Shown here: positions 32,152 through 41,889 of the stretch, piece by piece | Layout of the letters: the number at the start of each line of letters is the position of its first letter | How positions within the stretch are numbered: position 1 is the stretch's first letter | Source: an uncultured Oscillospiraceae bacterium | Lineage (GTDB): Bacteria; Bacillota; Clostridia; Oscillospirales; Oscillospiraceae | DNA length: 64,000 nucleotides | Reading direction: 5' to 3' | NCBI GenBank assembly: GCA_947631395.1 | Contig: CANRLF010000007.1 | Coordinates: 1 to 64,000, forward strand | Notes under the pieces: generated by a model | Databases searched by the model: none | The model's input: only the letters and a program-made list of their open reading frames with translations | Told to the model about the DNA's origin: nothing | Made by a program: the position numbers and the translations under genes

Positions 32152-32181
32152 ATCATATTCCGTCGGCTTTTGTCCATATTC
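32152..32181 (-). promoter_or_regulatory. Sigma-E-like promoter of sigK
   Basis: On the minus strand GAATATG (from 32181), a 15-base spacer and AATATGAT (32159-32152) match the sigma-E pattern KMATATT / CATACAAT at 6 of 7 and 5 of 8 positions. In B. subtilis sigK is transcribed by sigma-E, so the match is expected, but it is only moderate. Confidence 0.4.
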
Positions 32182-32193
32182 TGCCCACCGCCA

Positions 32194-32224
32194 AAAAAGG
32201 CGGCGGATCGCCCGCCGCCTTTTT
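32194..32224. terminator. Strong bidirectional terminator before the sigK region
   Basis: AAAAAGGCGGCGG (32194-32206) pairs perfectly with CCGCCGCCTTTTT (32212-32224). It closes the HD-nuclease transcript and insulates sigK. Confidence 0.92.
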
Positions 32225-32255
32225 GAGATCGTGTTTAAAAAGCCGCGATCCGCCC

Positions 32256-33203
32256 TCAGCTGTGCCTGTATATCTTCTTGTCCAGCGCGAATATCCGCTG
32301 GCTGAACTGGCCGGGGAACAGCTTTTCAAGGTTCTCCCTGTATATCTCCATCCGGCTGTCGATGAGGTCCAGGTAGCTCAGAAGCTCCGCCTCCGCGCAC
32401 ATGGGCCGCACCGCCGCGCCGAACTCCGGCTCGCCGTGGTGCGATAACAGCATGTGCTGGAGCAGTACGGACTTCTCCTCCGGTACTCCCAGCTCCTCCG
32501 CGATCCTCCCCACCTCTCCGGCGGCCATTACCAGGTGCCCCAGTAGCTCCCCCTTCACCGAGTAATCCGTCACAAGGCCCAGGTCCGAGTAAACGAACTC
32601 CTCCTCCTTGCCCAGATCGTGAAGGCACGTCCCGGCTATGAGCAGGCTCCTGTCGATGACGTCCTTATATAGCCCCGCCATAAAATCCGCCTGCCGCGCC
32701 ATATACAGCGTGTGCATCAGAAGCCCCGAGACGAAGCTGTGGTGGACGCTCTTCCCCGCGGGTATCGCGCGTAGCGCCTCCTCGTGACGACTGAGCATCT
32801 GCTGGCACACGGCCCTGTAATCCGGGTCCTCGATGGACGCCACCAGCCTCAGTATCTCCTCATACGCCCCATCCACGTCTATCGGCGCCACCGGCACCAG
32901 GTCCGCAAGCTCATAGCTGTCCCGCTCGTCCGCCAGCCTTATGCGCTCCACCGTCACCTGAAGTGACCCGCGAAACTCGCTGACCGTCCCGCGTATCTTG
33001 GCAATCCTCCCCTCGTCGGCGGCCCCGATGGGCCCGGGGTAATCCCACGCCTTGGCGTCGATCTCCCCGGTGGCGTCCGCCAGCACCGCGTTGAGATATG
33101 GCCTGCCGTTATTCGACAGCTTCCCCTGGGCCACCTTCAGGATGTAGAACCCCTCGAACGCGTCCCCTACGGACATATCAATAATGCGTCGGTCGTTTAA
33201 CAT
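32256..33203 (-). CDS. YhaM-like OB-fold/HD-domain 3'-5' exoribonuclease
   Basis: The 315-residue product has an N-terminal OB-fold (about 15-100: EGFYILKVAQGKLSNNGRPYLNAVLADATGEIDAKAW) and an HD domain with the metal-binding residues in HHSFVSGLLMHTLYMA, GTCLHDLGK and LLSHHGEPE. This pairing is that of YhaM/Cbf1, which trims short RNA and single-stranded DNA 3' ends in Gram-positives. The gene follows the ABC exporter by 12 bases and probably shares its transcript. Length is typical (about 310-315). Confidence 0.9.
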   Translation of the reverse strand: MLNDRRIIDMSVGDAFEGFYILKVAQGKLSNNGRPYLNAVLADATGEIDAKAWDYPGPIGAADEGRIAKIRGTVSEFRGSLQVTVERIRLADERDSYELADLVPVAPIDVDGAYEEILRLVASIEDPDYRAVCQQMLSRHEEALRAIPAGKSVHHSFVSGLLMHTLYMARQADFMAGLYKDVIDRSLLIAGTCLHDLGKEEEFVYSDLGLVTDYSVKGELLGHLVMAAGEVGRIAEELGVPEEKSVLLQHMLLSHHGEPEFGAAVRPMCAEAELLSYLDLIDSRMEIYRENLEKLFPGQFSQRIFALDKKIYRHS

Positions 33204-33215
33204 GAGCTTCTCGCC

Positions 33216-34967
33216 TCACATATGAAGATTTTGTGTGTTGTAAAGTCTCGCGTAGTCGCCGTTTTTCGCAAGCAGCTGGGCGTGTGTGCCCTCCTCGGTT
33301 ATGACCCCGTCCCGTATGACCAGTATCCTGCTGGCCGCCCGGACCGTTGACAGCCTGTGGGCGATTATTACCGTTGTCCGCCCACGTGACAGCTCGTCGA
33401 AGGCCCTCTGTATCTTCGCCTCGGTCACGCTGTCCAGCGCCGAGGTGGCCTCGTCGAGTATGAGCACCGGCGGGTCCTTCAAAAATATCCGCGCGATGGA
33501 GATCCGCTGCTTCTGTCCTCCCGACAACAGCACCCCCCGCTCGCCGACGTATGTCTCAAATCCCTCCGGCATCGCCATGATGTCGTCGTATATCTCCGCT
33601 CTTTTCGCGGCCTGGGCCACCTCCTCGTCCGTGGCCCCCGGGCGTCCGTAGCGTATGTTGTTCATTATGCTGTCGGCGAAGAGGAAAACGTCCTGCTGTA
33701 CAACGCCAATATTCCGCCGAAGTGAGCTCTGGGTCACATCCCGGACGTCCAGCCCGTCTATGGTTATGCTCCCCTCGTCCACGTCGTAAAACCGCGGTAT
33801 GAGACTGCACAGCGTAGTTTTCCCTCCCCCCGAGGGCCCCACCACCGCTACCGTCTCGCCGGGGGATACGTGGAGCGACACATTGCGCAGTACCTGCGTC
33901 TCGTCCCGCTCATAGGAGAAGCTCACGTTTTTGACGTCTATCTCCCCCCGGACGTCCTCAAGCTCCACCGCGTCCGGCTTATCCTTCAGCTCCGGGTCTA
34001 TCCGCATGAGCTCCGCGAACCTCGAAAGCCCCGCCGTGCCGTTTACAAGCATCTCGGAGAGATTTGCGAGCTTCCTTATCGGGTTTATGAAGGTGGAGGT
34101 GTAGAGCGTAAATGTTATAAGATCCCGGTAGTCCATCTGTCCCCGCATTATCAGGTACCCGCCGTAGGCGATTACCGTCACCGGCATTATGCACATGAAA
34201 AACTCAAGGGACGCGTGGAACCTGCCCATGGCCTTGTACTGCGCCTTTTTGGAGCCCCTGAAGCGGTCATTGGCCCGCTCGAACTTGTCGTGCTCCTCCC
34301 TCTCGTTCGTGAAGGCCTTGGCCGTGCGCATACCCGAAAGGCTTGACTCTATGTCCGCGTTTATCGAGGCCGTAACCTTCTTCACGCCGCGGCTGGTGTC
34401 CATAAGGCGTATCCTGTTCACGCTGACAACCGCCAGGAATATTGGTATCAGCAGAAGCATCAAAAGGGCCAGCCGCCACTGGACTGTGAACAAAATGGCG
34501 ATAGCGCCGATGACCGTGACTCCCGAGATGAATATGTCCTCCGGGCCGTGATGGGCAAGCTCCGTTATGTCAAAAAGCTCGCTCGTCAGCCTGCTCATCA
34601 GGTGCCCCGTGCGGTTTTTGTCAAAAAAGCTCACCGGCAGTGTCTGGAGATGCGTAAAAAGCTCCTCCCGTATGTCCGCCTCCACCAGTATGCCGAACTC
34701 GTGGCCCCAGTACGTGACCACGAACTGGAGAAGCGACCTTAAAAGATACGCCGCCACCAGCACGGCGATCACCGCGAAGAACGCCCCGTACATGTTCCCG
34801 GGTATGAGCTCATAAAGGCACATCCTCGACACATACGGAAACGCCAGATCCACCAGCGCGATCATCAGCGCGCAGGCCATGTCCAGAACGAACAGCCCCA
34901 CGTGGGGCTTGAAGTAGCTTATGAATATTTTGAAAAGTCCGTCCCTGTGAAAATCTCTCTTGACCAT
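33216..34967 (-). CDS. ABC exporter, fused permease and ATP-binding protein
   Basis: The product has 583 residues. Six transmembrane helices are in the first 310 (VGLFVLDMACALMIALVDLAF, YGAFFAVIAVLVAAYLL and so on). An ATPase follows with Walker A GPSGGGKTT, Q-loop VVQQDVFLF, signature LLSGGQKQR, Walker B PVLILDEATSALD and switch His in IIAHRLST. It belongs to the MsbA/LmrA-type half-transporters that work as homodimers; the substrate is unknown and there is no partner half-gene beside it. The ATG at 34967 is chosen over a TTG six codons upstream. It has its own strong promoter and is followed by the YhaM-like gene. Confidence 0.94.
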   Translation of the reverse strand: MVKRDFHRDGLFKIFISYFKPHVGLFVLDMACALMIALVDLAFPYVSRMCLYELIPGNMYGAFFAVIAVLVAAYLLRSLLQFVVTYWGHEFGILVEADIREELFTHLQTLPVSFFDKNRTGHLMSRLTSELFDITELAHHGPEDIFISGVTVIGAIAILFTVQWRLALLMLLLIPIFLAVVSVNRIRLMDTSRGVKKVTASINADIESSLSGMRTAKAFTNEREEHDKFERANDRFRGSKKAQYKAMGRFHASLEFFMCIMPVTVIAYGGYLIMRGQMDYRDLITFTLYTSTFINPIRKLANLSEMLVNGTAGLSRFAELMRIDPELKDKPDAVELEDVRGEIDVKNVSFSYERDETQVLRNVSLHVSPGETVAVVGPSGGGKTTLCSLIPRFYDVDEGSITIDGLDVRDVTQSSLRRNIGVVQQDVFLFADSIMNNIRYGRPGATDEEVAQAAKRAEIYDDIMAMPEGFETYVGERGVLLSGGQKQRISIARIFLKDPPVLILDEATSALDSVTEAKIQRAFDELSRGRTTVIIAHRLSTVRAASRILVIRDGVITEEGTHAQLLAKNGDYARLYNTQNLHM

Positions 34968-34999
34968 ATCCCGTCCCCGCCACAAGTAAATTACTACCG

Positions 35000-35028
35000 A
35001 TTATATCACTATTCCCCGCCTCTTGCAA
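35000..35028 (-). promoter_or_regulatory. Promoter of the ABC exporter gene
   Basis: The minus strand has TTGCAA (35028-35023), a 17-base spacer and TATAAT (35005-35000) with a TGA extension. It is back-to-back with the promoter of the YpsA-like gene, 12 bases apart. Confidence 0.87.
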
Positions 35029-35039
35029 GGCCCCGCGGC

Positions 35040-35068
35040 TTTACAAATACTGTCCCCGGTAGTATAAT
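35040..35068 (+). promoter_or_regulatory. Promoter of the YpsA-like gene
   Basis: TTTACA (35040-35045), a 17-base spacer and TATAAT (35063-35068). Confidence 0.85.
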
Positions 35069-35101
35069 GGACGAAGTAAAGTTGCTTAAGGAGGCGCCGC
35101 G

Positions 35102-35605
35102 ATGGGCTATGATATTTCCCGCTCCTGCTCTTTCACCGGCCACCGGCCGGAAAAGCTCCCCTGGCGCTATGACGAGCGGGATCTACGGTGCGTGGAGCTC
35201 AAGGAGCGCCTGTCCGGCGCCCTCCGCTCCGTGGCGGAGTCCGGCTTCAACCACTTCATCTGCGGCATGGCTAAGGGCTGTGACACCTACTTTGCCGAGG
35301 CGGTGCTGACCCTCCGTGACGAGTTTGAGACTGTTACCCTTGAGGCCGCCGTCCCCTGTGAGACCCAGGCCGACGGCTGGTCGGAGGAGGACCGGGAGAG
35401 ATACCTCTATCTCCTCCACCAGTGCGACAGCTGTACCCTCATCTCCCGGGAGTACACCCCTGAGTGTATGCTCCGCCGCAACAGGTATATGGTGGACTCC
35501 TCCTCCCTCCTCATCGCCGTGTGGGACGGCAAGCCCGGCGGCACCATGCAGACCGTGAACTACGCCAAAAAACAGGGCCTCCAAATAATAGAGCTCCGAA
35601 TATGA
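35102..35605 (+). CDS. DUF1273/SLOG-family protein (YpsA-like)
   Basis: This 167-residue protein has the SLOG (Rossmann-like) nucleotide-binding pattern: SCSFTGHRPEKLPWRYDE, HFICGMAKGCDTYFAEAVL, LEAAVPCETQADGW and MVDSSSLLIAVWDGKPGGTMQTVNYAKK. YpsA in B. subtilis and relatives affects cell division and stress by an unclear route. SLOG domains bind nucleotides or nucleotide-derived signals. AAGGAGG lies six bases before the ATG. It is a single-gene unit with its own promoter and a cluster of hairpins downstream. Confidence 0.87.
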   Translation: MGYDISRSCSFTGHRPEKLPWRYDERDLRCVELKERLSGALRSVAESGFNHFICGMAKGCDTYFAEAVLTLRDEFETVTLEAAVPCETQADGWSEEDRERYLYLLHQCDSCTLISREYTPECMLRRNRYMVDSSSLLIAVWDGKPGGTMQTVNYAKKQGLQIIELRI

Positions 35606-35607
35606 TC

Positions 35608-35702
35608 CCCCTCCCCCGGGAGGGGTGAAAAACGGGAGGGTCCAGACCCTCCCCAACGCGAAAATGCCCCCTACCGCCGGTAGGGGCGGGTTCCAAACCC
35701 GC
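35608..35702. repeat. Cluster of four GC-rich palindromes between convergent genes
   Basis: Four hairpins in 95 bases: CCCCTCCC/GGGAGGGG (35608-35625), GGGAGGGT/ACCCTCCC (35634-35653), CCCCTACC/GGTAGGGG (35668-35686) and CGGGTT/AACCCG (35687-35701). They fill the gap between the YpsA-like and HAD genes. They have the look of REP-type repeat DNA and could also end both transcripts, but there is no T run typical of an intrinsic terminator. Confidence 0.75.
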
Positions 35703-35741
35703 CCGTCTCTTGATGTCTAACGTTTGCCCCTTCTGGCTCTT

Positions 35742-36386
35742 TCATTCCGCCAGCTCCCCCGCCAATGTCGTAAGGTCCCTGGCAATACACACATGCGGGT
35801 ATCGCTCCAGCTCCTCCCTGGACGTGGTCCCCGTCAGCACCCCGGCGAATTTGACTCCGGCGGCCATCGCGCACTTCGCGTCCACCGCGCTGTCGCCGAT
35901 ATACAGCATATCCGTAAGCTCCACCCCCAACAGCTCCGCCGCCTTCAAAAGCGGCTCCGGGTGGGGCTTTTCGTTTTTCACGTCGTTGCACCCCACCACC
36001 GCGTCCATGAGCTCCCTGACGCCGCATTTGTCCAATATTTTCCATATCCTGTAACTGGCCTTTGTGGTGACGATGCCCGTCCTCAGCCCCCGCGACCTTA
36101 TGTCCCTCAGGACCTCCTCGCTTCCCGGGAACAGCTCCGACCGCGCCACCATCACCTCGTCCGCCTTCTCCATGAAGAACCTTGTAAACTCCGCGGCCTT
36201 GTCCCTGTCCGCGCAGCCCGTCAGCGCCTCGAGGGCCGGCCCGAGGGACAGCCCGATAGTCCGCCGCATATCCTCTCTCCCCGCCGGCGGGAATCCCAGC
36301 CTCTCAAGCCCGTAGGACAGGCACTCCAATATCCCCTCGGTAGAGTCGCCCAGGGTGTAATCAAAATCAAAAACAACAGCCTTCAT
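35742..36386 (-). CDS. HAD-superfamily hydrolase (phosphoglycolate-phosphatase-like)
   Basis: The 214-residue product has HAD motif I VVFDFDYTLGDS (nucleophile Asp 8), a helical cap (about 18-85), motif II GIVTTKAS, motif III Lys in NEKPHPEPLLKAAE and motif IV YIGDSAVDAKCA. The layout is that of Gph/PpaX/beta-phosphoglucomutase-like enzymes; the substrate is open. It follows the PHP-domain gene by three bases, so the pair is an operon. Confidence 0.9.
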   Translation of the reverse strand: MKAVVFDFDYTLGDSTEGILECLSYGLERLGFPPAGREDMRRTIGLSLGPALEALTGCADRDKAAEFTRFFMEKADEVMVARSELFPGSEEVLRDIRSRGLRTGIVTTKASYRIWKILDKCGVRELMDAVVGCNDVKNEKPHPEPLLKAAELLGVELTDMLYIGDSAVDAKCAMAAGVKFAGVLTGTTSREELERYPHVCIARDLTTLAGELAE

Positions 36387-36389
36387 ATT

Positions 36390-37226
36390 TTACCTCATAA
36401 GCCGCCCAAGGACCGTCAGCCTGTCCGCCGGTATGTCCACCCCGTCGGCGTTCAGTGTCCCCATGGCGATATTTTTGTTTTTCCCGTGATAATCACTGCC
36501 GCCGGATACGCACAGTCCGTTCCTCCCGGCCTCCCTCTCCAGCTCAAGGCACCTTTCAAGGGCGTATTTCGAGTAGAAGCACTCAAGGCCCTGAAGTCCG
36601 TAGCCCATCAGCTCCGCGAACATCCTGTCAAAGCTCTCCCGGCTCGCCTCCCGCTCCCCCTCGCCGCCCAGCGGATGGGCCCAGACGGGTACGCCGCCGG
36701 AGCGAAGTATGCCCTGTATCACCGCCTCCGCCTGAAGGCGCTCCGAGCTCGCGGGACACCTGTCTATGACCTCCATGGCTTCCTCCGTGTCCGCGGCAAA
36801 GCCGTATTCCACCATAAGGTTCGAGATATGCGGCTTTCCCGCGCTCGGCATGGAGCGAAGCCTCATAACCTCGCCCTCCGGCAGTCTCACCCCAAGTCCC
36901 CTCAAAAACTCAAGCCTCGCCTCAAGCTTCGCCCGTCGCAAATTTTCCCCCGCGGTAAGTATTTTCTTAAATTCCTCCGAGTCCCCATTGCACCCGTAGC
37001 CCAGTATGTGGCATTTGCCGGAGCCCATACGGCAGGAAAACTCGATGCCGGGGATGAACACGACTCCGTCTGGCGCGCGCACCTCATCTGCCCCCGCCAC
37101 CGTGTCGTGGTCGGTCAACGCAAAGATGCTTATCCCCGCCTCCGCGACCATCCTCGCCATCTCCCCCGCCCCATCCGTCCCGTCGGAGGCCGCGCTGTGC
37201 ATATGAAGATCCGCCAGCATCCCCAT
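36390..37226 (-). CDS. PHP-domain metal-dependent phosphoesterase
   Basis: The product has 278 residues. It starts with the PHP metal site LADLHMHSAASDGTDGAGEMARMV and has ALTDHDTVAGADEV, PGIEFSC, the late VPVWAHPLGGE and GGSDYHGKNKNIAMG. Such proteins hydrolyse nucleotide or sugar phosphates (for example RNase AM or 5'-3' phosphoesterase relatives). The ATG at 37226 has GGTGA just upstream; the next ATG, six bases on, is equally possible. It is first in a two-gene unit with the HAD hydrolase. Confidence 0.9.
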   Translation of the reverse strand: MGMLADLHMHSAASDGTDGAGEMARMVAEAGISIFALTDHDTVAGADEVRAPDGVVFIPGIEFSCRMGSGKCHILGYGCNGDSEEFKKILTAGENLRRAKLEARLEFLRGLGVRLPEGEVMRLRSMPSAGKPHISNLMVEYGFAADTEEAMEVIDRCPASSERLQAEAVIQGILRSGGVPVWAHPLGGEGEREASRESFDRMFAELMGYGLQGLECFYSKYALERCLELEREAGRNGLCVSGGSDYHGKNKNIAMGTLNADGVDIPADRLTVLGRLMR

Positions 37227-37255
37227 TTCCTCACCGCCTTTGTATGCTTGTAAGT

Positions 37256-37284
37256 ATTTTATCATATAAGCAAATATATTTCAA
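37256..37284 (-). promoter_or_regulatory. Promoter of the PHP-HAD operon
   Basis: The minus strand shows TTGAAA (37284-37279), a 17-base spacer and TAAAAT (37261-37256) with a TGA extension. Confidence 0.75.
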
Positions 37285-37350
37285 ACATCAATTCCCACCC
37301 CCGCCCGCAGGCGATAAAATCCGCGGCCCCCGGGCCGCTCCTTTTAAATT

Positions 37351-37525
37351 AGGCGCCCCTTCGTAAGGGGAGCTGTCGAGCGAAGCGAGACTGAGGGGTC
37401 GAGGGTATAGCCGTGCGCACCCCCTCCTCCCTCGCCCCACTTCCCCCGCGGGCTCGCCTTCCCCGCCCGGGCGGGGAAGGGCAGGGATGAGGTGGGATCC
37501 GCGGCGAAGCCGCAACAATATTCCC
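37351..37525. repeat. Palindromic interspersed repeat, family R, copy R1 (full)
   Basis: In the 375-base gap between the PHP promoter and groEL, this block starts GGCGCCCCTTCGTAAGGGG, continues with AGCTGTCGAGCGAAGCGAGA and CTGAGGGGTCGAGG, and ends with GCCTTCCCCGCCCGGGCGGG and GGGCAGGGATGAGGTGGGAT. The same order and spacing recur at 57487-57664. No coding signal is seen in the gap. Upstream of it, GCGGCCC/GGGCCGC (about 37323-37338) is another hairpin. Confidence 0.85.
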
Positions 37526-37565
37526 CCGTCCCCCCGCAACCACCCCACCTCCCCGCCAAAACATC

Positions 37566-37601
37566 AAAAATCCCGGGCGGAATCACAATTCCGTCCGGGA
37601 T
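37566..37601 (-). terminator. Terminator of the groESL operon
   Basis: On the minus strand ATCCCGGACGGAATT pairs with AATTCCGCCCGGGAT-like sequence (one mismatch), followed by TTTTTGATGTTTT. It lies 40 bases past the groEL stop. Confidence 0.88.
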
Positions 37602-37640
37602 CTTCTCACTTATTTCCAAGTTGCCTGAAACTACTTCAGG

Positions 37641-39287
<1,647 letters not shown>

Positions 39288-39572
39288 TTATTCCACAATG
39301 GCGAGTATCTCGCTCTGCCTGAGTATCGTATACTCCTCGCCCTCGAACTTGACCTCGGTGCCGGTGTACTTGCCGGTGATGACCTTATCGCCGACCTCCA
39401 CCTCCATGTCCACCTCGTTGCCGTCCACAAAACCGCCGGGGCCAACGGCCACGACCTCGTAGACCTGGGGCTTCTCCTGAGCGGAGCTGGTGAGGATAAG
39501 ACCGGACTTGGTGGTCTCCTCAGCAGGAACGCGCTTAATAACGACTCTGTCTGCCAACGGTTTGAGCTTCAT
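39288..39572 (-). CDS. groES: Co-chaperonin GroES (Hsp10)
   Basis: The 94-residue product opens KLKPLADRVVIKRVPAEETT, contains the mobile loop TKSGLILTSSAQEKPQ (about 22-37) and the VVAVGPGG and EVEVGDKVITGKYTGTEVKFEGEEYTILR motifs. It caps GroEL. The leader between CIRCE and the gene is unusually occupied by a palindromic repeat (R4). GGAGGCAATTTC precedes the ATG. Confidence 0.98.
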   Translation of the reverse strand: MKLKPLADRVVIKRVPAEETTKSGLILTSSAQEKPQVYEVVAVGPGGFVDGNEVDMEVEVGDKVITGKYTGTEVKFEGEEYTILRQSEILAIVE

Positions 39573-39619
39573 GCTGAAATTGCCTCCTATGAAAAAAATA
39601 AATTAAAAACTACATCTCC

Positions 39620-39668
39620 GGCTCCCCGTTTTAATGGGGGGCTGTCAGCGAAGCTGACTGAAGTGTCC
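39620..39668. repeat. Palindromic interspersed repeat, family R, copy R4 (fragment)
   Basis: GGCTCCCCGTTTTAATGGGG followed by GCTGTCAGCGAAGCTGACTG matches the double-hairpin head of family R. It sits four bases from the CIRCE element, inside the transcribed groES leader. Confidence 0.85.
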
Positions 39669-39671
39669 CGT

Positions 39672-39698
39672 TTAGCACTCTTTTTCCCTGAGTGCTAA
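39672..39698 (-). promoter_or_regulatory. CIRCE operator (HrcA-binding site)
   Basis: TTAGCACTC (39672-39680), nine bases, GAGTGCTAA (39690-39698) is a perfect CIRCE element. HrcA binding here represses groESL until heat stress. The hrcA gene is not in the window. Confidence 0.98.
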
Positions 39699-39707
39699 AT
39701 TATCTAT

Positions 39708-39736
39708 ATATTAACTCAAATGTCATCTTTACGCAA
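39708..39736 (-). promoter_or_regulatory. Promoter of groESL
   Basis: The minus strand has TTGCGT (39736-39731), a 17-base spacer and TAATAT (39713-39708), placing the start of transcription beside the CIRCE element. Confidence 0.72.
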
Positions 39737-39765
39737 TAGTCATTTTGCACATATTAAGGGCGTTT

Positions 39766-40710
39766 TTAAACCGTTTCGGCCGTCAAATTAATGATTTCCG
39801 AGACTTTTCTGCAGCCCCTCGGATAGATGAAATTGACTCCTCCCGGGATAAGCCGGAAAACGGCCCGTTTCGTGTAAAGCCCCTCGCCGTCAACGCTCAC
39901 CGAAAACTCCCTGTCGTCCTCCACGGTGATGTGCCGGCCCGAGACGAATTTTATTATGTCCGGGCACTTTGCGTACTGGCCGGAGGCGTATAATTTGAGG
40001 AGCCTGGCCAGCGTAAGTCTCGATACGGCGTTGACGATGAGTATGTCCATACTCCCGTCCTCGGGGGTAGCTATCTTTGTTGGGTTGAAGCCCCCGCCGT
40101 AATACTGGCCGTTGCAGGCGCATATCAGGGCGAACTTGCCCTCCAGCTCCTCCCCCTCCACGGTTATCCTGAAGTGGCTGTTTATACCCTTTATCACGTT
40201 CACCAGAAGGGATATGACATATCCCCCCGCCCCGCCGATGACCGGCAGCTCCGAGTATTTATGTACGTCCAACCCCACCCTGGCGTCGATGCCGATGGAT
40301 GCGATATTGAGGCACTTCCGGCCGTTTACATCAATTATGTCAACCGGAGAGACCTGGCCCTCCACCAGCGCCCCCAGGTCCGAGAAAAGCCCGGCGTCCG
40401 GCCCGAACATACGGACGAAGTCGTTCCCCGTTCCGCAGGGGTAGTGGGTGACGGCGCAGTTTTCAAACCCCGCCGCCCCGTGGGCGCACTCCGACAGTGT
40501 CCCGTCGCCGCCGCAGGCGTATACCCTGAGCTCGTCGCCCTTCATCGCCTCGCGCCTTACCTTCTCCGCCGCGTCCATTACCCCCACTGTCTCGTATATC
40601 TCAAAGCTCCCGCCTTTGGAGTCCATCAGCTCCTCGATGCTCCTCCTCACCGCGGCTTTGTCCGACTTCTTTCCCCCGGCCACGGGGTTTAGGATGAACA
40701 GGTGTCTCAT
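39766..40710 (-). CDS. Diacylglycerol kinase-family lipid kinase (YegS/DgkB-like)
   Basis: The 314-residue product has the lipid-kinase catalytic motifs: LFILNPVAGGKKSDK (substrate/nucleotide strand), YACGGDGTLSECAHGA and HYPCGTGNDFVRMFG, then the C-terminal beta-sandwich domain (about 150-310). DgkB-type enzymes phosphorylate diacylglycerol left from lipoteichoic acid synthesis; other members act on undecaprenol or sphingoid bases. It ends about 30 bases before the groESL -35 with no clear terminator. The neighbouring methyltransferase gene lies 55 bases upstream and may be cotranscribed. Confidence 0.9.
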   Translation of the reverse strand: MRHLFILNPVAGGKKSDKAAVRRSIEELMDSKGGSFEIYETVGVMDAAEKVRREAMKGDELRVYACGGDGTLSECAHGAAGFENCAVTHYPCGTGNDFVRMFGPDAGLFSDLGALVEGQVSPVDIIDVNGRKCLNIASIGIDARVGLDVHKYSELPVIGGAGGYVISLLVNVIKGINSHFRITVEGEELEGKFALICACNGQYYGGGFNPTKIATPEDGSMDILIVNAVSRLTLARLLKLYASGQYAKCPDIIKFVSGRHITVEDDREFSVSVDGEGLYTKRAVFRLIPGGVNFIYPRGCRKVSEIINLTAETV

Positions 40711-40765
40711 ATCTCTACCACCTCAATTTGGATTTCGTATATATCTCCGCTTTAAAAAGGCCGTA

Positions 40766-41869
40766 TCAGAACATGAAATAACCGCACTTTATCATGCCGT
40801 TATATAGCTTTCGTACCTTCTTAGCGCGCCTTCCGAAGCTCCGCTCCAGCTCCAGGTCCGATGATATTATGTTAACCTGCCAGCCCGGTGCGTCCTTCAT
40901 CGCCCGGCCGAAGTCCCCCATGAGCTCCTGGGCCGCCCGCAGGTCCATAAGCCTCTCGCCGTAGGGCGGGTTCGTGACTATGATCCCCCCGTCTGTCGGG
41001 AGGTGAAATTTTCTCGCGTCGGCCACGGAAAAGCGTATCAGCTTCTCCACCCCGGCCCTTCTGGCGTTGCGCCTTGCCGCCTCCACGGCCTCCGGATCCA
41101 GATCCGAGGCCATTATCCGGTAGTCCCTGTCAAACTCCCTTGCCCGGGCCTCCTCCCTGACGCCCTCCCAGTCTATCTTAAAATTCCGCCAGCTCTCGGC
41201 GGCGAAGGTCCTGTTTATGCCCGGGGCCCGGTTTTTTGCGGCCAGTGCCGCCTCGATGGCTATGGTGCCGCTTCCGCAGAACGGATCGCACATGTCCCCC
41301 CTTCCGCGGTATCCGGCAATGTCCACCAGCGCCGCGGCCAGCGTCTCCCTGAGCGGCGCCTCCACCTGTGTGGGCCGGTAGCCCCGCTTGTGTAGCCCCG
41401 GGCCGGAGGTGTCGATGTACAGCGTGGCCTCGTTCCTGACAAGAGCGAACTGTATCTGGTACGTCTCCCCTGTCTCGGGGAGCCTCTCAAGGCCGTAGGC
41501 CCCGCCCAGCCTCTCCGCCACCGCCTTATTTATACTGCGCTGGAGGGCCGGCATTGAGGTTATCGCGGAATCGTGGGTGTAGCCCTTCACCGGGAAGGCC
41601 CCGTTCCGCGGGATATACCTCTCCCACTCCATGGCCCTGACGCCCTCAAACAGGCTGTCGAAGTCCCCGGCCTGTGTCCGGCCCACCACGATAAGCGCCC
41701 GCTCGGCAAAGCGGCTCCTTATATTGACGCCGGCGATGTCCCGCTCCGTGCCCTTAAAATACACCCGGCCGTCCTGGGCCCTCACGTCCTTAAGACCCAT
41801 ATGCCTCAGCTCGTTGCCCACCGGCCCCTCGAGGCCGAACAGACACGGCGCGCAAAATTCAAGTTCCAT
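40766..41869 (-). CDS. THUMP-domain rRNA guanine-N2 methyltransferase (RlmL/YpsC-like)
   Basis: The product has 367 residues: N-terminal ferredoxin-like and THUMP domains (about 1-155, with FAPCLFGLEGPVGNEL-like and VDTSGPGLHKRGYR-type ends), then a Rossmann methyltransferase with DMCDPFCGSGTIAIEAAL, MASDLDPEAVEAARRNA and the catalytic TNPPYGERL (NPPY) motif. Relatives modify G2445 of 23S rRNA. GGTGA lies seven bases before the ATG; a TTG two codons earlier is possible. Length and motifs are ordinary. Confidence 0.93.
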   Translation of the reverse strand: MELEFCAPCLFGLEGPVGNELRHMGLKDVRAQDGRVYFKGTERDIAGVNIRSRFAERALIVVGRTQAGDFDSLFEGVRAMEWERYIPRNGAFPVKGYTHDSAITSMPALQRSINKAVAERLGGAYGLERLPETGETYQIQFALVRNEATLYIDTSGPGLHKRGYRPTQVEAPLRETLAAALVDIAGYRGRGDMCDPFCGSGTIAIEAALAAKNRAPGINRTFAAESWRNFKIDWEGVREEARAREFDRDYRIMASDLDPEAVEAARRNARRAGVEKLIRFSVADARKFHLPTDGGIIVTNPPYGERLMDLRAAQELMGDFGRAMKDAPGWQVNIISSDLELERSFGRRAKKVRKLYNGMIKCGYFMF

Positions 41870-41889
41870 AAGCAATTCACCGTAAATAA

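Noticed and set aside
35608..35702. CRISPR remnant or tRNA-like cluster
   Set aside because: The four hairpins differ from one another and none folds as a tRNA.
37350..37640. Possible small genes in the groEL-PHP gap
   Set aside because: All short frames lie inside repeat R1, have no ribosome sites and show repeat-derived composition.
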